Source of the DNA: Campylobacter concisus
GTDB taxonomy: Bacteria > Campylobacterota > Campylobacteria > Campylobacterales > Campylobacteraceae
Assembly (NCBI RefSeq): GCF_001298465.1
Contig: NZ_CP012541.1
Coordinates: forward strand, 1,776,042 to 1,840,041
DNA: 64,000 bases
Direction: 5' to 3'
In this document: positions 9,651-17,671 of the stretch, one piece after another
How the letters are laid out: each line of letters opens with the position of its first letter
How positions within the stretch are numbered: the first letter of the stretch is position 1
The notes under the pieces: generated by a model
What the model was told of the DNA's origin: nothing
The model's database searches: none
The model's input: the letters and a program-made list of their open reading frames with translations, nothing else
Program-made: the position numbers and the translations under genes

Positions 9651-9932
9651 AAGACCTTGTTTTTTCATTTGTTCCATTACTTGAGCAAACATCTCTTTAG
9701 CTTGTTTGCAAGTAGTGTCTTGTTGCTCTTTTGGAAGTGCAGCAAGTTGGTCCATTGATTGTTTCTTTTGATCTTCATAAATTTTTACTTGTTGCTCTTG
9801 ACCAGCTTTTTTGTAAGCTTCGACCATTTTGTCGATGTCTGAGAAGTATGATTTGCAAGTATCTGTAAGATCTGCAGCGTTTAGGCTTAGTGCAAAGCCA
9901 AGAGTAGTTAAAACTAAAAGTGATTTTTTCAT
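9642..9932 (-). CDS. small exported helical protein (DUF5339-like)
   Basis: 96 residues with a classic signal peptide (MKKSLLVLTTLGFALSLNA, cleavage before ADLT). The mature part is about 77 residues, helical and rich in Gln and Lys, with two cysteines (DTCKSYF and DTTCKQAK) placed to form one disulfide. It resembles the small periplasmic DUF5339-type proteins of Campylobacter and Pasteurellaceae, from memory and not searched. Good ribosome site (AAGGAGAAAGAG) before ATG at 9932. Function unknown; a periplasmic helical bundle is the most the sequence supports. Confidence 0.7.
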   Translation of the reverse strand: MKKSLLVLTTLGFALSLNAADLTDTCKSYFSDIDKMVEAYKKAGQEQQVKIYEDQKKQSMDQLAALPKEQQDTTCKQAKEMFAQVMEQMKKQGLLK

Positions 9933-9997
9933 CTCTTTCTCCTTGTGAAAATTTGAAAGAATTGTATCATTTTTATAATATTTTATGACTTAAATTA

Positions 9998-10033
9998 ATA
10001 GCCAAGACAAGCGTCTTGGCTATTTTTGGCTTT
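9998..10033. terminator. strong hairpin downstream of rrc
   Basis: A perfect 11-base stem ATAGCCAAGAC (9998-10008) / GTCTTGGCTAT (10013-10023) with a four-base loop, directly after the rrc stop on the minus strand. On the plus strand it is followed by TTTTGGCTTTTT, so it may work in both directions. Confidence 0.75.
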
Positions 10034-10678
10034 TTAGCCTAGAAATTCGCGTTTAAAATACTCTTTTGGAGCTTTGCAAAGTGGGCAAGCGCCTGGAGCT
10101 TTTTTGCCTCTATGAACGTGTCCACATACCTCACAAACCCAGATATCTTCCTCATCGCTCTCAAAAAAGCCCTCTTCATCAAGCATCTTTTTAAGCTCTA
10201 AATACTCTCTTTCATGCTCAACCTCGACCTTGCCGATCGCGTTAAATAGCCTCTCAACATCTCTTAGCTCTTCTTCTTTTGCGATCTTTGCAAAGTCTGG
10301 ATACATCGTCGTATGCTCGTAGTTTTCGCCAGCTGCAGCGTCAAGTAAATTTTTATCCATCTTATCGATCGGATCGTTCATCATCTCGTGATATTTCTTA
10401 AACTCAGCCCTTGCGTGCCATTTCTCGTTTTCAGCTGCTTCGTAAAAGTGTCTGGCTATTGCGTGATAGCCTGCTTCTTTGGCTAGGTCGCCGTAAAGCT
10501 CGTACTTGCTTCTAGCTTGTGACTCGCCAGCAAATGCCTTCATTAAATTTACTGCTGTTAAATTTTCAGTCACACATTTCATCTCTTCGCCGCAACAGGT
10601 TAGTGTGCCGCCACCAACTTTTTGTACCTCGATCTCGTTGCCGCATTTTTCGCATTTGTATGTTTCATACTGTCTCAT
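10034..10678 (-). CDS. rrc: desulforubrerythrin (rubrerythrin with desulforedoxin domain)
   Basis: 214 residues in three domains. A desulforedoxin-like FeCys4 knot at residues 1-35 (YKCEKCG and TCCGEEM) comes first, then the di-iron four-helix rubrerythrin domain (about 40-175, with GESQARSKYELY and the paired ExxH helices). A rubredoxin domain ends it (CEVCGHVHRG and CPLCKAP). This is the layout of C. jejuni Rrc, a non-haem peroxidase that protects against H2O2 in the cytoplasm. Start chosen at ATG 10678, eight bases after AGGAGT; the frame extends upstream without family support. Confidence 0.95.
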   Translation of the reverse strand: MRQYETYKCEKCGNEIEVQKVGGGTLTCCGEEMKCVTENLTAVNLMKAFAGESQARSKYELYGDLAKEAGYHAIARHFYEAAENEKWHARAEFKKYHEMMNDPIDKMDKNLLDAAAGENYEHTTMYPDFAKIAKEEELRDVERLFNAIGKVEVEHEREYLELKKMLDEEGFFESDEEDIWVCEVCGHVHRGKKAPGACPLCKAPKEYFKREFLG

Positions 10679-10709
10679 TTTGACTCCTATTTTGATAAAT
10701 TTTGATTGG

Positions 10710-10715
10710 ATTATA
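10710..10715 (-). promoter_or_regulatory. -10 box of the rrc promoter
   Basis: On the minus strand the hexamer TATAAT appears in TTTGGTTATAATCC, about 30 bases before the rrc start, with a long T/A-rich stretch upstream, as is usual for Campylobacter sigma-70 promoters. PerR control is known for rrc in C. jejuni, but no confident PerR box was identified. Confidence 0.55.
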
Positions 10716-10771
10716 ACCAAATAATTAAAATAAGTAAATAATAATTTTTATTGATAACGTATATTATTATT

Positions 10772-10996
10772 TTATTTTTTACACAAAATTTGCGTGAGTT
10801 TTGTTACAAATGGAGAGACTAGCAAAAGCACAGGATATGCTACCACAAAAGCTTTCATGTAAGCTATAAGCCAAATTTTAACAAAGCCATCAACAAAACC
10901 AAGGTTTAGATATGTCAGCACAAATGACATGAAAAAAGCCATAAATGCTGACATTATAAACGCAAAAACATATTTATAAAATTTTACTGGTATCAT
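10772..10996 (-). CDS. small membrane protein, DUF2798 family
   Basis: 74 residues with two membrane helices (about 10-31 and 40-65). The features FIMSAFMAFFMSFVLTYLN and a later FVVAYPVLLLVSPFV fit the DUF2798 family of two-helix inner-membrane proteins. The start codon overlaps the stop of the quinone reductase gene (ATGA), so it is translated with it and forms the tail of the minus-strand tannase operon. Function unknown. Confidence 0.75.
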   Translation of the reverse strand: MIPVKFYKYVFAFIMSAFMAFFMSFVLTYLNLGFVDGFVKIWLIAYMKAFVVAYPVLLLVSPFVTKLTQILCKK

Positions 10997-11553
10997 GAAA
11001 TTTTGCCTATCAGCTCCCCTAGTCTCTTTGCATGATCAAGCGCCTTTTGCCTCATCAAAGCAAGCTTTGCCTCATCGTGTCTGCTTTGATATGATAGCCC
11101 TCCGCTATAAATATATCCTGCAAACTCCATGCCACAAGTATTTGCTAACGCCTTAAGCGGCGGTAAAAACTCCTCTATCTCATAGCGCTGAAGTGCTTCT
11201 TTTTTATAAAGCTCCTCAGGCGCACCAGAAGTAAATGAAAGCACTAGCTTCTTGCCACGTAGCTTATCTCCGCTGCTACCATGAGAGAAGCCATGAACTA
11301 GCACGTCTTCAAACCACTTTTGTAAAAGTGATGGCACACCGTACCAGAAAAATGGATAAACAAGCACGATCACATCAGCCTTTACTAGCTTTTCTTGCTC
11401 GGCTTTTACGTCTATCACGTAGTTTTTATAAAGCTCGCTTAGTATGTCAAATTTAGCCTCTGGCAAGTGCTTTTTTAGCTCGCCCAAGATTATCTTATTT
11501 GCAAAGGAATTTTCAAGGTCAGTGTGACCTGATACAACTAAAATTTCACTCAT
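10993..11553 (-). CDS. flavodoxin-fold NAD(P)H:quinone oxidoreductase-like protein
   Basis: 186 residues with the flavodoxin-2 layout of KefF/MdaB/NQO proteins. There is an N-terminal beta strand with a phosphate-binding loop (ILVVSGHTDLENSFANK), the VYPFFWYGVPSLLQKWFEDVL block typical of FMN- or FAD-binding quinone reductases, and a C-terminal Gly-rich segment. It is cytoplasmic and soluble. Such enzymes reduce quinones by two electrons and so avoid radical formation. The start is behind AGGGGC. It lies 15 bases after the tannase remnant and overlaps the DUF2798 gene, tying it to the phenolic-ester operon. Confidence 0.85.
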   Translation of the reverse strand: MSEILVVSGHTDLENSFANKIILGELKKHLPEAKFDILSELYKNYVIDVKAEQEKLVKADVIVLVYPFFWYGVPSLLQKWFEDVLVHGFSHGSSGDKLRGKKLVLSFTSGAPEELYKKEALQRYEIEEFLPPLKALANTCGMEFAGYIYSGGLSYQSRHDEAKLALMRQKALDHAKRLGELIGKIS

Positions 11554-11568
11554 TTTTGCCCCTTAAAT

Positions 11569-12801
11569 TTACTTGCAAACAAAGCTACTTGCCTTGCTCG
11601 CATCTGCGCCCACGTATGTGGCCACCTTTGGATAGGCACACACTAGAAATTCCTTGCCAGCGTAGGTCTTGCTTTTTGCTAGCATGCTCTTTGGCGCTTC
11701 GCCCTTTTCGTGCCACGCCTCAAGCGCACCTAAAGGATCCACGTCATCTATGCCGTTGCCGCCACCGCAGTGATTTAGCCCTGGCAGTGCAAAAAATGCC
11801 ACGAAATTTTGGCTATTTTCATTATCAGCTTCTAGCTTTTTAAACCAGTCCCTTTGATCTTTTGCTGAGAAAACTGGGTCTGAGACGCCAGTTACTATGA
11901 TGAGCTTGCCGCCATTTGCGCTAAATGTGCTAAGGCTTGTTGAGATGGCGTCATTTACCGCCGCAGTCTCGAAAGTCTTTGGCGTGTCTTTGTCAAAGTC
12001 GAAATTTATCGTGTCAAAATTTGGCTGCGCTGGTGTCAAAAAGTAGTAATTCACCGAGCCGCTAGAAAGCGTGATATTTCTAGCGTTTGGCTTGGCACTT
12101 TGCGAGTCACCTAGTTTCCATTGCCTCCAGCCCTCAGCGCTCACGCCTGAGTCGTAAAACCAGCCACTATAAATTTGCTCGCCCTTGCTGTTTTTAGCTC
12201 CGTTAAAGATTTTTTCGATTGCCTCTATCTTTTGCTTTGCTAATTTTAGACTTTTTGGATCAAATTTGCACGTTTCCCAAGCATTTATGATCCCATCTTT
12301 TAGTCCGTCCAAGTAGTCTAGCCTTGCTTGCTGATCTAGCCCAAACTCAGTCGTTGGCTCTGGGTGTCCTGAGTTTGTTGTAACGACCGCGTAGCCTCTA
12401 AGAAGCGCTGGCGTGGCTGTGCTTGTTCGTATCGGCACTGCACCAAGAGCAGGCACTAAAAAGCCGTCCATACCGCCCCCGCCTTGAAATAAAAATTTCT
12501 CATTCCACTGCTATGGCAGCCTTAGCTCGTAGTCGATGTCATACTCTTTGCCGTCCGAGCCTACGCGTCTATATAGCTTGCCATGCACCACGCAGTGAGG
12601 CTTTGCTTTGATATTATTTTTACTACCACCAGTTAGCGTGGACATCTTATCGGCTGATACTTCGCTACTCTCATTCCACACCGTATCTATCATCTCGTTG
12701 TTTAAAATTTTCACATCTTTTAAGCTCTCGCATCCTGTCTTATCAATGATAAAAGCCGTGCTGCACAAGTGCTAGTGCGTAAAAAGTGAAATTTTATTCA
12801 T
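11569..12801 (-). pseudogene. tannase/feruloyl esterase family gene, decayed (two amber codons, catalytic Ser region deleted)
   Basis: From ATG 12801 (behind AGGGGATATT) one frame runs to 11569 and is interrupted by TAG at 12772-12774 (codon 10, inside the signal peptide) and at 12511-12513 (codon 97). The remaining text matches the fungal-type tannase/FaeB family (PF07519): FLFQGGGGMDG, LLRGYAVVTTNSGH, then LDGLKDGIINAWETC, GVSDPVFS (acid) and PGLNHCGGG (catalytic His). Between QQARLDY and LDGLKDG (junction near 12312/12313) the segment that should hold the nucleophile GCSxGG and the following region is absent, an in-frame loss I estimate at 100-150 residues. The gene cannot make an active esterase. 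It lies eight bases after the ABM gene in the operon. Confidence 0.88.
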
Positions 12802-12809
12802 AATATCCC

Positions 12810-13490
12810 CTAAAATTTTACCTTACTAAACGAGATCTCATTTTTTAGACCAAAGCCGTCAATTTCGTCTATAAGCCCTGCCCGCTCTTTGGCGTAAACT
12901 TTGTAGTTTTCGCTGTGGCGGTAGCTCTCAAAGCTAGCCTCATCTTTGTAAATTTCAACCAGCACCCACTTGTTAGGCGCGTATTTTTGACTAAAGGCAA
13001 ACTGCGCGTAAGCTCCCTCATCTACGCTTTTTTGCATATATTTTTTGATAATCTTTTCAAATTTCGCATCACTATTTGCCAAAAGGCTTAAATTTGTGAT
13101 GTGAAAGTAGCTATCTTTTAGGCGCTCTGGGGTTAAATTTTTAGAAAAAGTAGCCCGTTTTTTCAAGCTTATAGCCTTTTTGCTAGCCAAAATTTCAGCG
13201 CTCGCACTTGCAAATTTCTTATAGTGCGCTGAAGCTACATGCTTTTTATAAGCTGTCTCGTCCTTGTAAAACTCAAGCACGTAAAATAACTCCGGCTTAC
13301 TCTTTGCGCTCATGAAAAATATCGCCTGCGTTCCTGGTTCGCTCTTTGAGCTAAGAATATTTTCCCTGCCAAGCTCTTTTAGCAAAGTCTTGTTATTTGG
13401 CGTCGCAAGTAGCTCATGTAAGCTCACTTTTACCTCTACGCCAAAGGCAAAAGCCGCCAAAAATACTAATAAAAATAGCTTTTTAAACAT
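12810..13490 (-). CDS. exported tandem ABM-domain (quinol monooxygenase-like) protein
   Basis: 226 residues with a signal peptide (MFKKLFLLVFLAAFAFG). The mature part appears to hold two ferredoxin-like ABM repeats. The first is about residues 20-105 (FYVLEFYKDETAYKKHVASAHYKKF), the second about 128-222 (WVLVEIYKDEASFESYRHSENYKVYA). Both contain the exxYkdeaaf...H...y pattern of antibiotic-biosynthesis monooxygenases and YgiN-like quinol monooxygenases, which act on aromatic diols or quinols without cofactors. A periplasmic location is unusual for this fold. It is sandwiched between two tannase genes, so a role in handling released gallate or its quinone is a fair inference, not shown. Confidence 0.7.
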   Translation of the reverse strand: MFKKLFLLVFLAAFAFGVEVKVSLHELLATPNNKTLLKELGRENILSSKSEPGTQAIFFMSAKSKPELFYVLEFYKDETAYKKHVASAHYKKFASASAEILASKKAISLKKRATFSKNLTPERLKDSYFHITNLSLLANSDAKFEKIIKKYMQKSVDEGAYAQFAFSQKYAPNKWVLVEIYKDEASFESYRHSENYKVYAKERAGLIDEIDGFGLKNEISFSKVKF

Positions 13491-13506
13491 AAAAATTCCT
13501 ATAAAT

Positions 13507-14943
13507 TTATCTTTCTATTACTCTTTTAATCCAAGCAAAAAGCTCATCAAGGTCGTAGTCGCCGCCATGTACTTGTCCCCATACCGCTTCGAAATCAACC
13601 TCTTTGCCAGCATTTTTAAGCGAGAGTGCGAGCATAGCAGGCACGGCAAGAGCTAGATCGGTGTCGTTTGTGCCCTGCCTTATGCGGTAAAATTTCGCCG
13701 CCTCTTTGTTTGTGGCGTAGCTCATCGCATTCATCATCTTTATGACGCCAGCATCCGCCATCTCGCCGCCACTTCGCTCTTTTGCAAATTTAGTAAAGTG
13801 CTTTGCAGGCGTTTTGCTGTCACCAAAGAGATCGTTTTCAGGGTTTTCTAGCCCAAATCCGTCAAAGGCAACCACCGCTTTGGTGCGTTTTAGCGAGGCG
13901 ATGAAGTCTTCAAGCTTAAATGTATATCCAAGCGAGCAACCCTGCGTATCAAGAGTTATAAATTTAGGTATGAGCGTATTTTTGTCGCTGCTTTTTGTAG
14001 CGGTAAATGCCTTTGAGATGAGAGCGTTTATATACTCTTTGAAGCTACCCTCGCCATTTTCATCAAGGCTTAGTGCGTGGCCTTTGGCGTCTTTTAAATT
14101 TAGCGAGTTTAGATAGGCTGGGAATTTACTCTTTAGCTCGCGCGAGAGCTCTTTTTGCGTGGCGTTTAGCTCGCCTTTGATCATCTTTGGCTTTTTGCCT
14201 CTGTCGTTAAAAGTGCTCGCATCAAAGCTTGAAAAATCAATACTTTCAAATTTATCCAAATCCCCAAACATCCACTCATACGCCTCGTCTTCATGCTCCA
14301 AATTTGTAACAGGGCAGTAAGCTGAAGCGGCATAAATTTGATCGTCCGCCTTTGCAGCGCCTAGCTCTTTAAGATATGGCTCATACTCTTTTGCGCAAGC
14401 GCTCGTGCCTAGAAGTGCCGACATCGCGCCACCTGTGCTCGTACCATTTGAGATGATTTTATTTGCGTCGCCTGGCATAATTTTGTCGTTAAATTTAAGA
14501 TATCTAACAGCCGCTTTTAGATCGATTATCGTAGCTGGGGCTTTGCCGATGAAGCGCTCGCCCTCTTTTAGCGTCCTGCCTCTAGCGCCAACGCTCGCCA
14601 CGACATAGCCTCTAAGAAGCGCTTCGAGGGTGGCATTTGGTTTTTCGTTTTGGATTTCTGGCTTTAAAGGCATTGCTGGCATGTAGCCACCTATCGCATT
14701 TGGCATAAAAATAGTTGCCTTTTGGTCGCTAAATTTACCCTCTGGCACATAAAAATTTAGCACCTCATAGTCGCTAGCTGGCTTTGCCACATAGACTATG
14801 CCCTCATAAGCTCTAAATTTAAGCGTCCTCTCGCCAACTTGCACGCTTTTTAGCTCAAATTTCTTTTCATCAAATTTAAGCTCGCCGCCAAAGCAAGCGC
14901 CTACCAAACAAACCCCTAAAATAGCAACTCTAACGCATTTCAT
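13507..14943 (-). CDS. class B tannase (exported tannin acyl hydrolase)
   Basis: 478 residues with a signal peptide (MKCVRVAILGVCLVGACFGG; the Cys at 17 could also suggest a lipoprotein). It follows the bacterial subtype B tannase pattern of Lactobacillus plantarum. The nucleophile elbow GTSTGG puts Ser at about residue 169, GTNDTD gives the Asp at 427 and QVHGG the His at 459. The Asp-His spacing of 32 equals that of the plantarum enzyme (419/451). PNAIGGYMP is the conserved oxyanion-side block. It would hydrolyse gallate esters and depsides outside the inner membrane. It is intact and upstream of the decayed tannase in the same operon. The natural substrate in an oral or gut Campylobacter is not evident. 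Confidence 0.85.
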   Translation of the reverse strand: MKCVRVAILGVCLVGACFGGELKFDEKKFELKSVQVGERTLKFRAYEGIVYVAKPASDYEVLNFYVPEGKFSDQKATIFMPNAIGGYMPAMPLKPEIQNEKPNATLEALLRGYVVASVGARGRTLKEGERFIGKAPATIIDLKAAVRYLKFNDKIMPGDANKIISNGTSTGGAMSALLGTSACAKEYEPYLKELGAAKADDQIYAASAYCPVTNLEHEDEAYEWMFGDLDKFESIDFSSFDASTFNDRGKKPKMIKGELNATQKELSRELKSKFPAYLNSLNLKDAKGHALSLDENGEGSFKEYINALISKAFTATKSSDKNTLIPKFITLDTQGCSLGYTFKLEDFIASLKRTKAVVAFDGFGLENPENDLFGDSKTPAKHFTKFAKERSGGEMADAGVIKMMNAMSYATNKEAAKFYRIRQGTNDTDLALAVPAMLALSLKNAGKEVDFEAVWGQVHGGDYDLDELFAWIKRVIER

Positions 14944-15013
14944 GATCTGCCTTTTTATTTTGTCCTACTTTTTGTTTCGCTAGCCTTGGCGTAGGCTACC
15001 AAGGCTTTAAGGC

Positions 15014-15784
15014 CTAGTTATCTTTTGGCTTATACTTGATCGCATAGTCAAATTTAGGCTGGTGCAGTGAAAACTCAAAGCTATCTCTATCGACCGAGCC
15101 AACGCAGTAGTGGCTATCATAAAGGCGTAGCAAAAACTCCGCCATCTGTTCGCTCGTGTGGTACTTTTTAAACGCTTTGTCGTAGTCGTAGCTCTCTTTA
15201 CTGGTTGCCACCATGCCAAATTCTGTTTTTGTGGCAGCTGGAGCTAGCACTTTTGCTTGCATCTTTGCCTGCTTGTCCTGTGCTAGCTCGTGGTAAAGCC
15301 CCTCACTAAAGGCACTTACGAAAAATTTACTAGCGCAGTACGTGACCGCGTTTGGCACGATCTTGTAGCCACCTATTGAAGAGATATTTATAAGCTGCGT
15401 ATCTTTGTCTTTGTATTTTTTAGTAAAGAGCGTTGAGAGCGTGACAAGGGAGATGATGTTTAAATTTATCATCTGTGTGATTTTTTCTAAATTTTGCTCG
15501 CCGACCTTGTTATAGTCGCCAAAGCCAGCGTTATTTATAAGTGCTTTTAGTTCAAATTTTTCTAATTTTTGCCAAAGAGAAAGAGCATTTTCTTGTTTTG
15601 AAAGGTCGCAAAGCTCTATCACCACATCGACATTTGCAAATTTAGCTATCTCGCTTTTTAGCTCCTTTAAAAGCTCGCCACGCCTTGCAATAAGGATCAA
15701 ATTTTCCCCACGCCTCGCAAATGCCTTTGCCACGGCCGCTCCTATGCCTGAGCTTGCTCCAGTGATGGCGATATATCTTTTCAC
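15014..15784 (-). CDS. short-chain dehydrogenase/reductase
   Basis: 256 residues, classical SDR layout: TGASSGIG cofactor loop at residues 8-15, NNAGFGD, catalytic Ser in INISSIGG and the YCASK pair (Tyr-xxx-Lys). The fold and length fit NADP-dependent SDRs of the YdfG/DltE type. Substrate cannot be read from sequence. It starts with GTG that overlaps the previous gene's TGA (GTGA), so the two are coupled, and it precedes the class B tannase by 70 bases. Confidence 0.88.
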   Translation of the reverse strand: MKRYIAITGASSGIGAAVAKAFARRGENLILIARRGELLKELKSEIAKFANVDVVIELCDLSKQENALSLWQKLEKFELKALINNAGFGDYNKVGEQNLEKITQMINLNIISLVTLSTLFTKKYKDKDTQLINISSIGGYKIVPNAVTYCASKFFVSAFSEGLYHELAQDKQAKMQAKVLAPAATKTEFGMVATSKESYDYDKAFKKYHTSEQMAEFLLRLYDSHYCVGSVDRDSFEFSLHQPKFDYAIKYKPKDN

Positions 15785-16422
15785 TTTGCATACTCCATCG
15801 GACTATAAATTTTGACACCCTCGCTGTGGTCATCTTGCGCTACTTGCACGATCACTTTAGCGATATCAGCCGCCTTCATCGGTCTATACTCGTCAAAAAA
15901 GCCTTTTGGGATAAATTTAAACGCCTTTATCGCCAGATACTCACCAAGCCTAAAGTCCTTTCTCTCAGCCTCGATAAGTGGCAGTCTGGCGATATGAAAT
16001 GAGCTATATCCAAGCTCTTTTATCTTTGCTTCTGCTTGACCTTTTGCCTTTAGGTAAAACGAGCCTGACTTTCTACTAGCACCTGCAGCCGAGAGCAAGA
16101 CAAAACGTTTTGCACCGCACTCCAAGCCAAATTTCGCAAAATTTATCGGATAGGTCACATCGACTTTATAAAACTGCTCTTTGTGCTTTGCTGCTTTCAT
16201 CGTCGTGCCAAGCGCACAAAATACGTCATCAGCGATAAATGGCACCTCATCTTTTAGCTCATCAAAATTTATTACTTTTACTTCAAGCTTTTCATGAGTA
16301 AATTTTAGCTCGTGCCTAGCAAGGGCGATAACCTTGTTGTAATGCTCGCTCACGCATAAATTTTTTAAAATCTCACTTCCCAAAGCACCGCTAGCTCCAG
16401 CTATAAGGGCGATCTTTTTCAT
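15781..16422 (-). CDS. NAD(P)-binding Rossmann-fold protein (atypical SDR, HTATIP2-like)
   Basis: 213 residues. The N-terminal GASGALGSEI nucleotide loop and VFCALGTTM...VDVTYPINFAK...FVLLSAAGA...YLKAKGQAE pattern match the atypical short-chain family that includes TIP30/HTATIP2 and YbjT-like NAD(P)H-binding proteins. The usual catalytic Tyr-xxx-Lys is replaced by YLKAK. It is cytoplasmic, and its function is unknown beyond nucleotide binding. It overlaps the next SDR gene by four bases and follows the alcohol dehydrogenase by 29 bases. Confidence 0.8.
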   Translation of the reverse strand: MKKIALIAGASGALGSEILKNLCVSEHYNKVIALARHELKFTHEKLEVKVINFDELKDEVPFIADDVFCALGTTMKAAKHKEQFYKVDVTYPINFAKFGLECGAKRFVLLSAAGASRKSGSFYLKAKGQAEAKIKELGYSSFHIARLPLIEAERKDFRLGEYLAIKAFKFIPKGFFDEYRPMKAADIAKVIVQVAQDDHSEGVKIYSPMEYAK

Positions 16423-16451
16423 ATCTTTCCTTTGTAAAATTTAGATAAATT

Positions 16452-17597
16452 CTATCTCGCTAAGGCAAAAATTTCACTTATTGCCTCTTTTGTATAAATT
16501 TGCTCTAGCCTCCTACCTTTCGCATAGTCATAAACTAGAGCCATGATCTCGTCTAAATTTGTATCATCAACTCCGATTTCTATAAGGCTTGTAGGTGTGC
16601 CAATCTTGCTAAACCACTCTTTTAGCTTCTCTATGCCTGCATCTGCGTCATCCACGCCAAAAATTTCTTTGCCAAAGCGCTTAAATGCCTCTAAATTTCT
16701 ACTCTTATACCACTTCATCCAAGCTGGCATCACGACACTTAGCCCAGCTCCATGCGCACAATCAACCACTGCACCTATGGCGTGCTCGATCATGTGATTT
16801 GGATAAGAGTAGCCAGCTGTGCCAACGTAAGTTAAGCCATTTAGTGCCATCGTAGCAGCCCAAGCAAACTCGCCTCTAGCATCGTAATTTTCTGGCTCTT
16901 TTAGTAAAATTTCAGTCGTTTTCATAACGGTTTTTATGTTTGCTTCGATGTATAAATTTATGATCTCAGGCTGAATGCTAGCCGTAAAGTATCCCTCAAT
17001 ACTGTGAGCGATGATGTCAGAAGCTGAATAGACCAAATACTCCTTGCTCACGCTTGCTTGAAGTAGTGGATTTATCACTGAAACTTTTGGGTAAAGACAA
17101 GCGCCGTGCATGGCAAATTTCTGTTTCGTGGCTTCGTTTGTGACGACCGAGCCGCCGTTCATCTCTGAGCCAGTTGCAGCTAGAGTTATGATGTCAAATA
17201 TCATAAGCGCATCACTTGGATCCTTGCCGGTAAAAAAGTCCCAAACGTCGCCGTTATATTTAACTCCAGCAGCCACGGCCTTGGCCGTGTCAAGTACCGA
17301 GCCACCACCTATGGCCAGCACGCTATCGACACCTTGCTTTTTAGCTAAATTTATAGCCTCATTTACCTTGCTTAGCACTGGATTTGACTTCACGCCACCT
17401 ATCTTGCAAAACTCGATGCCATTTGCACTTAGGCTCTTTGCTGCGACATCAAAAAGGCCATTTTTTATGATCCTATCGCTACCATAGATGATAAGCGTCT
17501 TTTTAACGCCAAATTCTTTCATATATTTGCCGATATTTTGCTCTTTGTCTTTGCCAAATTCTATTTTTGTAGGGTTTAAAAAGCTAAAATTTTGCAT
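16452..17597 (-). CDS. iron-containing alcohol dehydrogenase
   Basis: 381 residues, group III Fe-ADH (YqhD/BdhA type). The N-terminal NPTKIEFGK is followed by GGGSVLDTAK (NAD(P) loop) and LAATGSEMNGG. Metal ligands lie in the SASDIIAHSIEGYF and HMIEHAIGAVVDCAHGAGL segments (Asp and three His). It would interconvert aldehydes or ketones and alcohols in the cytoplasm. Strong ribosome site AAGGAGAAACT before ATG 17597. It is the first gene of the eight-gene minus-strand set running to 10772. Confidence 0.9.
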   Translation of the reverse strand: MQNFSFLNPTKIEFGKDKEQNIGKYMKEFGVKKTLIIYGSDRIIKNGLFDVAAKSLSANGIEFCKIGGVKSNPVLSKVNEAINLAKKQGVDSVLAIGGGSVLDTAKAVAAGVKYNGDVWDFFTGKDPSDALMIFDIITLAATGSEMNGGSVVTNEATKQKFAMHGACLYPKVSVINPLLQASVSKEYLVYSASDIIAHSIEGYFTASIQPEIINLYIEANIKTVMKTTEILLKEPENYDARGEFAWAATMALNGLTYVGTAGYSYPNHMIEHAIGAVVDCAHGAGLSVVMPAWMKWYKSRNLEAFKRFGKEIFGVDDADAGIEKLKEWFSKIGTPTSLIEIGVDDTNLDEIMALVYDYAKGRRLEQIYTKEAISEIFALAR

Positions 17598-17671
17598 AGT
17601 TTCTCCTTATTAGTTTTAATGATTATAGTTTTGCAAAGCAAAAATTTTTGTTAAAAATAATGAGTAGAAAT

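Noticed and set aside
10741..10771. Fur/PerR box upstream of rrc
   Set aside because: The A/T-rich text has partial dyads, but none close enough to the consensus to call.
12511..12768. Stand-alone 85-residue protein and a separate 300-residue tannase-like protein (11569-12471)
   Set aside because: Both are pieces of one reading frame interrupted by TAG codons, and the join matches a single tannase-family protein, so one pseudogene is reported.
11569..12801. Amber-codon recoding (read-through of both TAGs)
   Set aside because: The nucleophile region is deleted as well, so a read-through product would be inactive; no pyrrolysine or suppressor signal was seen. Decay is simpler.
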